Part shown: positions 11,395 through 22,491 of the stretch, one piece after another
Layout of the letters: every line of letters starts with the position of its first letter
Position numbering within the stretch: position 1 is the first letter of the stretch
DNA from: Nageia nagi
Lineage: Eukaryota > Pinophyta
NCBI GenBank assembly: GCA_050084985.1
Contig: JBITNC010000001.1
Coordinates: forward strand, 53,134,001 to 53,198,000
Reading direction: 5' to 3'
Length of the DNA stretch: 64,000 bases
Made by a program: the position numbers and the translations under genes
The notes under the pieces: generated by a model
The model's input: only the letters and a program-made list of their open reading frames with translations
Databases searched by the model: none
Told to the model about the DNA's origin: nothing

Positions 11395-12120
11395 TTTCCA
11401 AGGCCATTCTGCTATAGGAAAAAAAAAAATTTCTTAGAGGTCTAAGCTAGAAACCCTGTACCGGGGGTTTTAAAATATCTAGGAGGATCTGTCGTTTTTG
11501 GCTAAGCACACTTGCCCATAAAGCTATGTGTGAAGTGAGGTGCAAAAAACTTTGCACCAATACCCAGGCCTCAGACAAAACCCTACACAGAATTGGACTC
11601 CACGTACCGAAAGGTATATCAAAGACTATCTAGGCTATAAACGAAAACTAGGTACGAAGCTGTGTCGACCGTTTGTAAACTGTAGTGCACCAGCAAGTGT
11701 TGCTGGAAAGTTACTTGTCACAGAAGCCATCTCTGCAGCCTCTTTCTTTGTGAAAGTTGGATAGGAGGGTGTTTAGACAAGCCTACAGAGCAGATAATCC
11801 TTATCCTAGAATCATTCCTTAATACAAAAAACCTTGATTCGGGAAGCAAAAGGTACGACATGTTTTTTAGAGTTGCCAGAAATAGCAATTCAGAGGCAGC
11901 AAAAACTTCAAAGCTAAATAACTAAAAATCTGTACCCTTTCAGCAGCTTTTAACAAAAGCAGACAGACCCACAGACAAAAAAAAATCGGGAGACCTAGCC
12001 CATTGTGATCATCTTTTCGAGCCGATCGTTTTGATATATTAGACCCATACACTTTTTTGGGCACTTTCTAAAAATAGTAGTTTCTAGAAATATCAGCTTC
12101 AGAAATAGCAGTTTTCAGAA

Positions 12121-12913
12121 ATGGCACCTGAAACAAGATCCCAAGCAGAAGCACAAGCTGACCCTACCATGATGTCATTTCAAAATGTGATCCAACAAAT
12201 GGCAGATACACTTAGCAGTACATTCAGAGCAGAAATTCGACAAATACAGACACAAATACAAACCCTTGATAGTAAATGTGATAGTGTTCAACTAAGTCTC
12301 AGTCATACCAACAATGCATCCAGTTCACAGCAATCAAGGCAGTAAGGAAATCCACAAGGGTATCATTATAACTTTCAGAGCCAACAAGGTGGTTTCATTC
12401 TTCCCCGCACAACCAAATTCAACTTTATTCGATTTGATGGAGATAATCCCACTGGCTAGATCTATAAAGTTGGACAGTATTTCACATTGAACCAAATCCT
12501 AGAGGATTTGAAGGTGCGCATGGCATCTTTTCATTTGGACCGTGAGACTCTCCAATGGCACCAATGGTACTCCAAAACGCATCCTGCTCCTTCATGGGAT
12601 GAATTCACTCAACAATTATTGATCCATTTTGGTCCTAGTGACTATGAAGACTTCATAGGGGCATTGACCAAGTTACGTCAAACTACAACAGTTAAAGAAT
12701 ACCAAAATCAGTTTGAGAAATCGGCAAATCACACAGAGGGGTTGGACGATGCATTTTTCACAAGTTGTTTTTTTAGTGGCTTAAAGGAAGAAATTAAACC
12801 AGAGGTCAAAATGTTTAATCCCAAAACTATGATGGATGCTATTTCCTTGGCAAAGCTCGCTGAAGATAAAGCCAGTGCTCATCGACGAAATGCAAGACCT
12901 CCATTCACCAACA
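12121..12913 (+). pseudogene. Chromovirus gag
   Basis: Starts MAPETRSQAEAQAD, typical of chromovirus gag. An internal TAA at 12343 and a TAG at 12457 (inside NPTG-stop-IYKVGQYF, where W is expected) break it in frame. The capsid core includes WHQWYSKTHPAPSWDEF, ALTKLRQTTTVKEYQNQFE and SGLKEEIKPEV, which are classic retrotransposon gag motifs. The frame ends at TAA 12915 and shifts by one base before the zinc knuckle. Gag forms the virus-like particle around the RNA; this copy cannot. Confidence 0.88.
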
Positions 12914-13578
12914 CATAATATTTTCCATTCCTCTAATAACACAAGTGCCCCACCACCGAATCGCACAATGCAAACTAAGAAGTTGACATGAGAAGAAATG
13001 GAAGAGCGTCGAAAGAAGGGCTTGTGCTATAATTGTGATGAGAAATTTTTTTGTGGTCATCGTTGTACACAACAAAAGTTATATTTGCTTGATGCTGATG
13101 CTCCTAGGGGCTACAGAGGAAACTCCAGATGAGAAGGCCCGGTTATTTCTTATAATGCATTGGCAGGAAGTACCACCCCTCAAACTATGAAGGTCAAAGG
13201 GTTTTTTAAAAAGCGCCCTTTCATAATATTGTTGGATTCGGAAAGTACTCATAATTTCATTGATCCACGAGTGGCTAAGATTGTTGACTGTTACATCCAC
13301 CCTACAAATAATTTTGAAGTTATGGTTGGTAATGGAGGAAAAATAGCATGTAAAGGCACATGTCACAATGTCAAACTGAGCATGGACCACTATACTTTGA
13401 AAAGCGACATGTATGCTTTACCACTTGGGGGATGTGATATAGTTTTCGGGGTACAATGGTTGAGGACTTTGGGCACCGTACAGTGGAATTTTCCAGAGCT
13501 ATGGATGACCTTCAAAATAGATGAACAAGAGCATAGCATACTCTTAGGGGATTACAGGGTGGATTTTTACAAATTGTG
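12914..13578 (+). pseudogene. Chromovirus zinc knuckle and aspartic protease
   Basis: Frame 2 reads KKGLCYNCDEKFFCGHRC near 13015-13065, the CX2CX5GHXC nucleocapsid knuckle. The protease begins about 13160 and contains FIILLDSESTHNFIDP. The catalytic triplet is DSE where the family has DSG, so the active site appears altered. Later blocks match the family (YALPLGGCDIVFGVQWL). An upstream TGA near 12988 interrupts LT-stop-EEMEERRKKG. A one-base shift near 13560 leads into the RT linker. Confidence 0.85.
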
Positions 13579-15054
13579 AGCTCACATCGCATGGAAAAGA
13601 TCCTACAAAAAACTGGAAAAGAGATGTTGGCACAGTTATACTCTTTATCGATCACCGAATCTGAAATCATAGAGCCTAAGGATCTGCAGCCCATCTTAAG
13701 TAAGCATTCAAGTACCTTTGAGGAACCAAAGGGCTTACCACCCCAGTGATCACATGATCATGCTATCCAATTGGTGCCGGGAAGTCATCCACCAAACATT
13801 CGTCTTTATCGGTATCTTTGTTTACAGAAAAATGAAATTGAAAAATTTGTTAAGGAACTGTTGGATGCAGGAGTAATCCGACCTAGCGTAAGCCCATATT
13901 CTTCTCCAATTATATTGGTTCGTAAGAAAGATGGTTCCTGGCATATGTGTGTGGATTTCAGGGCCCTCAACAAAATTACCAATCAAGGACAAATTACCCA
14001 TCCCGGTCATTGATGAATTATTAGATGAACTGCATGGGGCAAGATATTTTTCCAAGCTGGACCTGTGATCTGGGTATCACCAAATCCGCTTCAAGGAGGA
14101 AGATATACCGAAAACTGCATTTCGCACCCATGAGGGCCATTATGAGTTGCTGGTCATGCCTTTTGGCCTCACAAATGCTCCATCCATGTTTCAAAGTTTA
14201 ATGAATCAGGTGTTTCGTCCATTCTTCAGGAAGTTCATTTTAGTTTTCTTTGATGATATCTTGATCTATAGTAAGACATGACAAGAACATGTGGCACATG
14301 TTGACCAAACCTTACAAATTTTGAAGAAACACCAAGTGTATGCAAAAAAATTAAAATGTTCATTTGGTAAGAGGGAAATTGGTTACTTAGGCCATGTTAT
14401 ATCCAAAGAGGGAGTTAAGGTGGATCCACAAAAGATTACTGACATGCAGAATTGGTCTATTCCTACATTTGTGAAAAGTTTCCGAGGATTCTTGGGGTTG
14501 ACAGGCTATTATAGGAAATTTGTGAAGGATTATGGTAAGATTGTAACACCTCTAACCATGTTGTTGAAAAAGAATGCATTCCAATGGTCCCTCAAGCTGA
14601 GGCAGCTTTCCTTAAGCTCAAAGGTGGCGATGTGTACCACCCCAGTATTAGTAATGCCAGATTTTTCTAAAACCTTTGTGATAGAAAGTGATGCTTGTGG
14701 AGTAGGAATCGGGGCAGTATAAATGCAGGAGGGGCGTCCCTTGTCATTCACTAGTAGAGCACTCTCTGAAATTTTTTTGGGTAAATCCACTTATGAAAAA
14801 GAAATTCTTGCCATCATTCATGCAGCTCAACGTTGGAGACCATATCTCATTGGTCGCCATTTCATCATCCTCACAGATCATCACAGTTTGAAATTTTTCA
14901 TTGAGCAATGCATTTCTACGCCTGAGCAACAAAAATGGGTGACCAAACTACTGGGGTATGATTATGAGATAGTATACCGTAAAGGTAAGGAGAATGTGGT
15001 TGCCGATGCTTTGTCTAGAAAATTTGAAGATCAAGTAGCACTACAAGCTCTTTA
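13570..15054 (+). pseudogene. Chromovirus reverse transcriptase and RNase H
   Basis: RT motifs in order: [23 protein letters not shown][12 protein letters not shown] (TGA at 14065), [16 protein letters not shown], and the catalytic FFDDILIYS at about 14245-14275. A TGA at 14279 follows. Downstream are LGHVISKEGVKVDPQK and FRGFLGLTGYYRKFV. RNase H: VIESDACGVGIGAV, then TAA at 14720, then PLSFTSRALSE, YEKEILAIIHAAQRWRPYL, TDHHSLKFF and ENVVADALSR. One-base shifts occur near 13970 and a compensating pair near 14600. It replicates element RNA into DNA; this copy is inactive. Confidence 0.9.
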
Positions 15055-16470
15055 ATCTCCTATTCCTCAATGGTTGGATAAAGTTAAACAGGAGTGGGCA
15101 AAGGATAGCTCCACCCAAGAATTGCTAAAACAGATCACTCAAGACCCATGAGTAAACCACACCATACATGGCATGATGGTATTTTGAGATTCAAAGGTCG
15201 AATTTTGTTAGCGTCTCTTTCAAAATGTAAATCAGAAATACTTGCCAAATTGCATTCCACACCTACATCAAGACATGAAGGATTTGTGAAAACTTATAAG
15301 CGAGTGGCACGGTCGTTCTATTGGACAGGTATGAAATTGGATATCAAGCAGTTTGTGGCAGCTTGTGATGTGTGTCAACGACAAAAGGGTGAGATAGTGG
15401 GTACTCTGGGACTCCTTCAACCTCTTCCCATACCTACCCATACATGGACCGATATCTCAATGGATTTTATTGAAGGCCTTCCTAAATCTCATGGTAAATC
15501 GGTTATTTTAGTGGTGGTTGATCGGTTATCCAAATATGCTCATTTTGGTTCATTGGCTCATCCCTACAAAGCAGTGATAGTGGCATAATTATTCCTGGAT
15601 ACAATTTTCAAACTACATGGCATGCGAAAGATGATTGTCAGTGATTGTGATCCCACTTTTACAAGTCATTTTTGGCAAGAGCTTTTTAAACTGCAAGGTA
15701 CCGAACTAAACATGAGCTCAGCATATCACCCACAAACTGATGGTCAGATTGAAATTGTCAACAAATGCTTGGAAACATATTTACGTTGTTTTGCTTCAGC
15801 ACAACCTGTGCATTGGGTACGATGGCTTCCCTTGGCTGAGTGGTGGTATAATACATCTTATCATTTTGCTAGCAAGATGACCCCCTATGAAGTAGTGTAT
15901 GGTCAAGCTCCACCAATAGTCACCTCGCATATTGCAGGTACTAGTAAAGTTCAGGCAGTTGACTCAGCTTTAGTTACTCGGGATGATATTCTTCATTTGC
16001 TCAAGGATAACCTTCAGTTAGCCCAACACCGTATGAAACAACAGGCTGATCAACAACGGGTGGAAAGAGAGTTCCAGGTAGATGACATGGTCTTTATGAG
16101 GCTACAACCTTATTGCCAAAAATCCTTAAAAATAAAAGGCCCTCAAAAATTGGCCCCAAAGTTTTATGGTCCTTACAAGGTGTTACAGCGCATTGGCCCA
16201 GCTGCATACAAATTAGAGCTTCCTACTTCTTTCAAGATTCACTCAGTGTTTCATGTCTCTTGCCTTAAGAAAGTGGTTGGATCAGAGGTTCGGGTTCAGA
16301 CACAGTTACCTGAGTTGGCAGAGGATGGATCAATGGCAGTTGTACCTGAGGTAGTTCTGGATCAACGCTCACAACAGCTTCGTAATCGCTCCATCACAGA
16401 AGTCCTTGTGCAATGGCAAGGCATGGCACCAGAAGATGCAACATGGGAGATCCTTCATCAGCTGCAATAA
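15055..16470 (+). pseudogene. Chromovirus integrase with C-terminal chromodomain
   Basis: Zinc-binding HHCC region (KLHSTPTSRHEGF ... CDVCQRQKG) about 15250-15395. The DDE core follows: WTDISMDFIEGLP (first D), a TAA at 15586, SDCDPTFTSHFW (second D, about 15640) and SSAYHPQTDGQIEIVNK with the catalytic E. The GPY/F module reads FYGPYKVLQRIGPAAYKL. The C-terminus ITEVLVQWQGMAPEDATWE (about 16395-16455) is a chromodomain, which in this clade is thought to target integration to modified histones. The 282-residue tail from 15622 is intact; the upstream half carries stops (15148 region and 15586). Confidence 0.9.
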
Positions 16471-16524
16471 CAATTTCCACACTTCAAGCTTTGAGGACAA
16501 AGCTTCATCCCAAGAGGGGTGGCA

Positions 16525-16921
16525 TGTTAAGATCCCACATCCTAACATTTTAGTGTTAGTATTTTATTAAATTGTCGGCCTATATTGTAATATTGTGATT
16601 GTAAGGGCGGGGCCCGATTTTGCATTACTATTAGGGCTAGGGTTATTTTAATATAAATAGATAAAAGTGTGTGGAGAAAGGCATATTGAACATTATTTTT
16701 CGACTTTGGAGTTGTAAGGAGGTAGCCCCCTCGAAGCGGCCTATGATTCTGTTACTATTCAGTAAAATCCTATCCTTATTTGCTTATTGATGCTATTTCG
16801 TGTTCTATTTACCAGTGCATGCTCTGTTATTTCCAATAGATAGTTGTTATTTTCCTGTTTCAAATCAATATTCGTTTCATTTCTGCAATATTTCCCTTTC
16901 CATAATTGTAGCATTGTAACA
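16525..16921 (+). repeat. Chromovirus 3' LTR
   Basis: 397 bp, begins TGTTAAGATCCC after the purine tract and ends ATTGTAACA. It is followed by CAACG, which duplicates the bases left of the 5' LTR. TATAAATAG lies at 16662-16670. Confidence 0.92.
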
Positions 16922-16926
16922 CAACG

Positions 16927-17869
16927 AAGGTTCAAAAGACAAGAAAACGAGATGAAAGAACAAAAGTTGGATATCCTGATTGGCCTTGTAAATTAGATGA
17001 TGATGCAAATGAGGCCACCCAACCAAGATACTTAGCAAAAAGTGACGGCTCAACCAGGCAAATGCACACCCCACTACTTCATCTCAATAAGTCACTCTTC
17101 ATCCCAAGGAGATGTCAGAATTGGAACATAATGAAGCAGGGATGAAGTGTTGTAGGAATACTTGGACAAACCTGAACCCTTCAGAGAAACTGTACCCTTC
17201 CACACCTATTGGGAGGCACAAAGACGAAATCATTGGAAGGCCTCAAAACTTGTTAAAGGGAAGGAAAACCAACAAAAAATGCCCTTACCCATGTTTGATG
17301 GAGGAGAAAAGATGTCCGCTAGGGCATGGTTGCAAAAGCTACAAACTTATTTCTCCCTTCACCCAATGGATGAAGAAAGAGGGATTCAGATGGCTACAAT
17401 GTGCCTTGGAGGAACGACTTATAAATGGTGGCATCATGGCTTAATTACCTTAGGCCACAATGAAGTCATGACATTTAAGGAATTTAGCAGGAGGGTATTG
17501 GAAAGGTTCAAGCAAAGATATATAGAAAAATACTTCAAGGAGTTAGCATTGCTCAAGCAAACTACAAAGGGAGGCACGTACATAGAAGAGTTCCAAAGGA
17601 TTGCAGTCACTATCTCAAATGTAGACGACGGAAGGCTCACGTACCTCTTCATGGATGGATTGCAAGATCCCATAATATTATCACTCAAGGCTGTGGAACC
17701 CTTGACATTGGCAGCAACCATCCACAAGGCACTACTTTTTGAAGGGATGATTAAGCCGAAAGGAGTGGGAATGAAGTCATTACCAACAAGGTCCCCAAGG
17801 CTCCTTCAAGCAAGGCACCCACAAGTGGAAAGCCCACAGTTTCCCCTTCAAAACCTGCAAATAGACTAG
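16927..17869 (+). pseudogene. gag of the host gag-protease element, downstream part
   Basis: Reading resumes directly after the CAACG duplication with RRFKRQENEMKEQKLDILIG, an N-terminal helical segment interrupted by stops near 17000-17040. From 17162 a 235-codon frame includes PLPMFDGGEKMSARAWLQKL, FSLHPMDEERGIQMATMC, YKWWHHGL, FSRRVLERFKQRY and YIEEFQRIA, the retrotransposon gag (UBN2/RVT-gag type) core. It packages element RNA. The position shows that the chromovirus landed in the 5' part of this gag gene. Confidence 0.8.
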
Positions 17870-18420
17870 ATTATGCAACGCAAGTGGAACTAAGGAAGCA
17901 AAAGCTTTGTTTCATTTGCCGAAACCCATGAGAAAAAGGACATTGATGTAATGGGAAAGCACAAAATTTATATCTTGAAGTCGTTGAGGTCAAAGAGGAT
18001 ACTAAGGATGAGCTAAACACTTGCCAACACGAGATCAAAGATATTGAAGGAGCACTTGCCACCTTAAAGGTACCATCCCGGTGCTAATTGACGGTTGAGC
18101 CACTCACAACTTCATCGATAAGGAATTTGTAAAGGAAAAGGTATTCAAGACATAGGAATTCCATGGGTTCGAGTTAACCATTGGTAATGGTGGCACCACC
18201 TTAAGCCATAAGATGGTGGAGAAGATTAAGGTCAACTTGGGAAACTATGCAGTCACTAGTAATTTCTACATTCTACCCCTTGGAGGTTTGCACATATAGT
18301 GCTTGGGGTCTAGTGGCTATACACACTAGGAGAAATCACTTCCAACTACAAGACCTTGGAAATGAAGTTCAAGGTTCATGGCCGTGAAGTTCTACAACGA
18401 GGCATACAAGATTAGGAAGT
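17870..18420 (+). pseudogene. Zinc knuckle and protease remnant
   Basis: Frame reads LRKQKLCFICRNP, then TGA (17929, W expected), EKGH, TGA (17944, R expected), C: a CX2C...GHXC knuckle broken twice. The protease reads PVLIDG-stop-ATHNFIDKEF, with TGA at 18096 replacing the active-site DSG context. ELTIGNGGTTLSHKMVEKIK follows. The remnant ends near 18420 with no RT after it. Confidence 0.75.
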
Positions 18421-19306
18421 TGGACTCCAACAAAAGGAGGTTATCAAGAGAGCTAAGCTAGAGTTTGTTATTTCTAACTATTTGCTAGTATTCATCCACG
18501 AGGAAGAAGAGAAGAAGGATCAAGAGGAATCTGCTAGAAATGGAGATATTTTGAATTGCTTGGGGACAAGCAATTTGGGAAGTGTGGAATTGTAATGTAC
18601 CCATTGTTATGGCGTTTCCCCCACTTCGCCATTGGAAAGTGGAAACACTTAGTTTAGGTTTATTTTTTTTTAATTTTGGTACTTTTATTGTAATTAAGTC
18701 CTATTATTTGTAAGTTCCACTTGGAGGATAAATTTATTACTCCAATTATGGTACGTTGGGCATTTTTAGTGCAATTAGTAGTAGTTTAATATTTTAATGT
18801 ATTTATGAAATGCCAATATTGATGTAATATTCATACCAAGGTAGTTATTAATTTTAAATGCAATATTAGTCACCTAATTTGGAACGTTGCATTTGAGAAG
18901 CCTTAATGAATGTAAAATGGCATTTAATAGGTCTTAGTTATAGTTTAGCTCCCCTCTTAGCTATTTGAGGTAGAGCAATATGGTTCCAAGGGAATGACAC
19001 TTACTACGAGGCACTAGAAGACTCCCACACTTGGATATTGGGTATATTAGAAGGATTGGATCGTTGGATGAGTAATTTGGCATCCCAAGACACCCACGTC
19101 TCTCTTGGAGGCTCCTAGCATGATTTTGAGTATCTTGAGGCGCATGGAAGTCCCCCACTATGTAACGTTGGCATTCTAGGCCCTTGTATGTGATTACACC
19201 CATCCCAAAGCACCTTATCTTGAGCGTTGGACATAGACCACTCTTGGACACCATTGGATGAGATTACATCAATCCCAATGCAAGCTTAATGATGAAGCTA
19301 CCTCAC

Positions 19307-19315
19307 TATAAAATG
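19307..19315 (+). promoter_or_regulatory. Putative LTR TATA box
   Basis: CACTATAAAATGAG. A second candidate, CTATATATGG, lies at 19921-19930. Either could start the element transcript before the poly(A) signal at 20278. Confidence 0.4.
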
Positions 19316-19659
19316 AGAATTCCTTGAAAAAATGGATATGCTTTTGATTATGATTTATTCTTCTTGGATATGGGCTATGATGTCCCATTTGGACCATTGA
19401 CAAAATGTGTCATGGTCACTTTGTAATCTAGTGTTTGTTTATGATCATGTTGTCCATGCGTAACTCAAGCAGGAGCTTATGGTCTGCAGACCCCATTGTG
19501 AGCCCAGTAATGGGACATCTCCCCTTGAGTAGTGTTGTGTGTTAATTGTAATGGATTATCTTGGATTGTGGGAATCCCTAGATAGGCATGAGTCTTGTAT
19601 AGTCCAAGAGTGCATAGAGGAGCATACTGGCATTAGGTGGGCCCCACATGCCCCACGCT

Positions 19660-19870
19660 GGCTTATGAGGCTACTTGGACCCCCACGTCAGCTTAGGAGG
19701 CCCATCAGACCCCACGTCAGCCTTGAGGGCCTTTATGACCCCCACGTTGGCATACTGGACCCATGGGACCCCCACGCTAGCTTATTGGGCCAATATGACC
19801 CCCATGCTAGCATATTGGGCCAATATGACCTCCACGTTGGCATGGTTGACCTGTTGACTCCAACATTGGA
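19660..19870 (+). repeat. ~30-bp tandem repeat inside the LTR
   Basis: About seven units beginning GACCCCCACG(T/C)(T/C)(A/G)GC with a T(A/G)GGCC-AT middle, spaced 29-33 bp. The two best units are GACCCCCACGCTAGCTTATT and GACCCCCATGCTAGCATATT. Proteins predicted across it (TPTLAYWA repeats) are repeat artefacts. Confidence 0.7.
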
Positions 19871-20277
19871 ATAGACTTGGCTTGGGATGATAACGAGGCA
19901 TGATGGATAGACAGGTGAGGCTATATATGGAGGATGGAGCTCCATGATGAGGTTAGCTATTGATTATACTTCTATACAAAACCTGATTGGGCATTCAAGT
20001 CTTGGCGGTACCGAGCATTATTCCTAGACGGCGTCTAGAGGAGTGATAGGGTTGGGAGCCTGACACTCTACGATTTAGTTGGGTCACCTAGTCCATCCGA
20101 TGGTATTCCAAGGGTGAGCTTCTACCTTCAATGGTCGCCAGGGTTCGAGGAGGCTCCTTTGCAGGAGAGGATTCGAAATCCGAGGGAGTGAGTCTTTCCT
20201 ATGGTGTTCGGCTTGCAGAGGGTTTGGAACCCTAGATCTAGATATTGAGATCCTCATTGTATTCCATTCCATGTCAT

Positions 20278-20290
20278 AATAAAATAAAGC
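20278..20290 (+). terminator. Putative LTR polyadenylation signal
   Basis: AATAAAATAAAG, two overlapping AATAAA-type signals inside the 3' LTR, downstream of the TATA-like sites, as expected at the R/U5 border. Being in sense orientation within the host intron it could act on the host transcript. Confidence 0.4.
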
Positions 20291-21522
20291 TTGTGGCTCT
20301 CTCCATTGTGATTGTTCGTTCTTTGTGTATGTGTTGTGTCCCTTGTATACTGGTGTTGGAAGCTTCATTGCATTCGTAGGTGTTCAAGCATTGCATATTC
20401 ATCTATGGGGCATTCGTTGAGATGCCAAGTGTGGGTGTGTGCCCTAGAGGGCTGACATCAGGGTGTAGGGGTTGCATGAAAGCTTTAGAAGGTTCACGTC
20501 TGCATTATAGTAGATTTGGGTGCCCTAGGGGCCTAACGTGGGTGTGTTTGCATCATTGTTTGAGGGTTTGAGTATCATAGTTGGAGTTGTTTTTGCTGAG
20601 GGTGATTTTAGGTCATCATGTGGGCGCTACTCTTCCTTGATCACCACTTCGGCGGAATGAGGTACTTGTCGCGTGGCTCAACCATAGGACTTATTGGGAG
20701 CACACTTTGAGGGTTGGCACACCTCAGGGTTTTAAGCTAGGTATTCAAGGGGTGTTGGCATTACCCTTGGATTAGAAGAACACTACTAGTGGGACTACAA
20801 GTCTCCACCACAACTGTGGAGGAGGAAGGCCTGGAGCACGCCTTGCCACTGCTGAGGATCTAAAGCCCTAGTGCATCAGTCTTCGTTGAATAGTCTTTGT
20901 AATTGAGGTTTCTACACTTTTATCACTCGAATACAATTACATTCTATTGTTATTTGCTTGTCATTTTGTGGTGATTATCTCTCATTGTTTGGATGTTGGA
21001 CTATTAAGTGCATTACTGTGATAATTACTTGAGATCAAAGCTCTACTTGTTAGATGTTGGATATATTGCCATTATTGAGTGTTTGTGCATGATATATTGC
21101 TATCAATGCTTGGATGTTGGATGTATGAGGGATTATGATCGACTTTGTGCCAATATTAGCTAGACGTTAGGAAATATTGTGGAGATCTTATAGCTATTAC
21201 ATGGACATGGGGTTATTTTGAGGTTGCTACATGTGATTGTGCCACTCTAAGTGAGACATTGGGTTTCTAGTGTGCATTCTTGCTTCTAGCACTTAGACGT
21301 TGAGTTTTCTTGGTGTAATCCATTTGGATCTTGAGCTTGCATAATTTGTTGGCATATTTTGAGCATGATTGAATAAGATCTTGCCTTTGGAGTGAGACAT
21401 CCCTCTCCTAGGGACACATTTGCATTTTTTTGATCAGTAATTTGTGTTTGGAGCAATTTGTTTCATCTATTTGGAACAAGAATTGTGCATTTTCTGGGTG
21501 AGCCCTAGTCTAGCTCATTACA

Positions 21523-22491
21523 ATGCATAATGAAGCTTTTATATTTTAGCCTTGTTTTTATAGATTCAATACTTTGCTGGATTTTAGGATTCAAGGCACA
21601 TGGATTCAATCGTATTCCATTATATAATTTACAACGAAGCATAAGGAAGAGACCTAGGAACCAACCAAGACATAGGATATGAGCATATTGTTGGGATGCT
21701 TTTCTTTCCTGCGTGGGACACTCCTAATATCATGGGCGGAACTTAGGATATCCCAAGCACATAGTTGGGAATGCGTTACCAATTCCTCCGATTGAAAAGG
21801 ATTGTGCAACTCCAAGGCTCTTGTTGAAACACCTTGCCCAACGACCCCAACGTCGTGACGTTGTAAAGTGTATCCGTCGGGTGTGTTTTCTGAATAGGGA
21901 TAGATAAATAAAAGTGTGGTATTCCTCTTTGGAATCAGCCTCAATGGAATGGAATGAGAGGTATGTAGTTTGCTAACCAACAATGTTTTATTCTTTGATG
22001 TATAGAGTTTGTTTGGAGCTTTTGTGTGTGTACTGAACGATCATATTTGGGTATGAAAGCATAAAGGCAATACTGTAAAGGTGAAGGACAACACCTTGGA
22101 GAAAGAAAGGATACTTGGTTGGATATGGGTTTGAGATTCCCTGACGGAAAAGTGCCTAAGAGTTTATCTCTTCCGAATTGGTTAAGGACTCTTCATCCAA
22201 TTCATCCAACCTTGCAAGCAAACAACTTCATGTTCGAAATGCTTCAAAGAGGAGCGGGGAGGAACGTCAAATGGGTGGAAATGGAATGTTTCAAAGTGAA
22301 AGGATTATGGTTTTGGATGGACCCAACAAGATGTCATAAAAGTAGAAACTGACATAGAATACCCAATCAACTTACATGTCAAGGACCAAACAACAAACAT
22401 ATGTAGGCTTCAAGTACTTTTTAAAGTTTTTCAGAGATAACTTCCTTAAAGCTTGAGAGCTTTCAAAGGAATAAAACGAAAGTACACAAGC
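21523..22491. other. Gene-free interval
   Basis: A/T-rich sequence between the 3' LTR and the tandem LTR-like repeat. ORFs at 21654-21983 (-) and 22119-22352 (+) show no recognisable motifs and no splice context, and are not supported as genes. Confidence 0.5.

Larger units (their letters stand above)
10984..16921 (+). mobile_element. Complete Ty3/gypsy chromovirus, decayed
   Basis: A 5,938-bp element with LTRs at 10984-11378 and 16525-16921, a Met-tRNA-like PBS (TAGTATCAGAGCTC from 11381) and a purine tract AGAGGGG before the 3' LTR. It is flanked by perfect 5-bp duplications CAACG at 10979-10983 and 16922-16926. Gene order is gag, zinc knuckle, protease, RT, RNase H, integrase, chromodomain. 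By-eye comparison of the LTRs gives about 18 substitutions and 2 one-base indels over 395 bp, about 95% identity. The coding region has at least ten stops and several frameshifts and cannot encode a working polyprotein. Confidence 0.92.
9362..21522 (+). mobile_element. Ty3-type gag-protease element with ~2.9-kb LTRs (host of a nested chromovirus)
   Basis: Order: truncated 5' LTR (9362-9952), PBS (9954-9969), leader, gag start (about 10950, resuming at 16927), zinc knuckle and protease (to about 18420), polypurine-like tract just before 18591, 3' LTR (18591-21522). The 3' LTR has perfect 7-bp inverted ends TGTAATG/CATTACA. No RT, RNase H or integrase lies between the protease and the 3' LTR, only ~170 bp. 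It is therefore a pol-less element of the TR-GAG kind, or one that lost pol by deletion. A 5.9-kb chromovirus interrupts gag. Confidence 0.7.
18591..21522 (+). repeat. 3' LTR of the gag-protease element (~2.93 kb)
   Basis: Starts TGTAATGTACCC after a purine-rich tract and ends CTCATTACA, giving perfect 7-bp inverted ends. Its last ~585 bp match the 5' LTR remnant 9362-9952. It contains a ~30-bp tandem repeat (19660-19870), TATA-like sites and a poly(A) signal. ORFs inside it (18961-19254, 19539-19945, 20084-20571) lack protein-family features. Confidence 0.75.

Noticed and set aside
19539-19945. ORFs of 60-111 codons with TPTLAYWA-type repeats
   Set aside because: Translation of the 30-bp tandem repeat in the LTR in several frames; an artefact.
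21654-22352. ORFs between the 3' LTR and the tandem LTR-like repeat
   Set aside because: No recognisable domain, no homologous partner in the window and ordinary stop-free length by chance.
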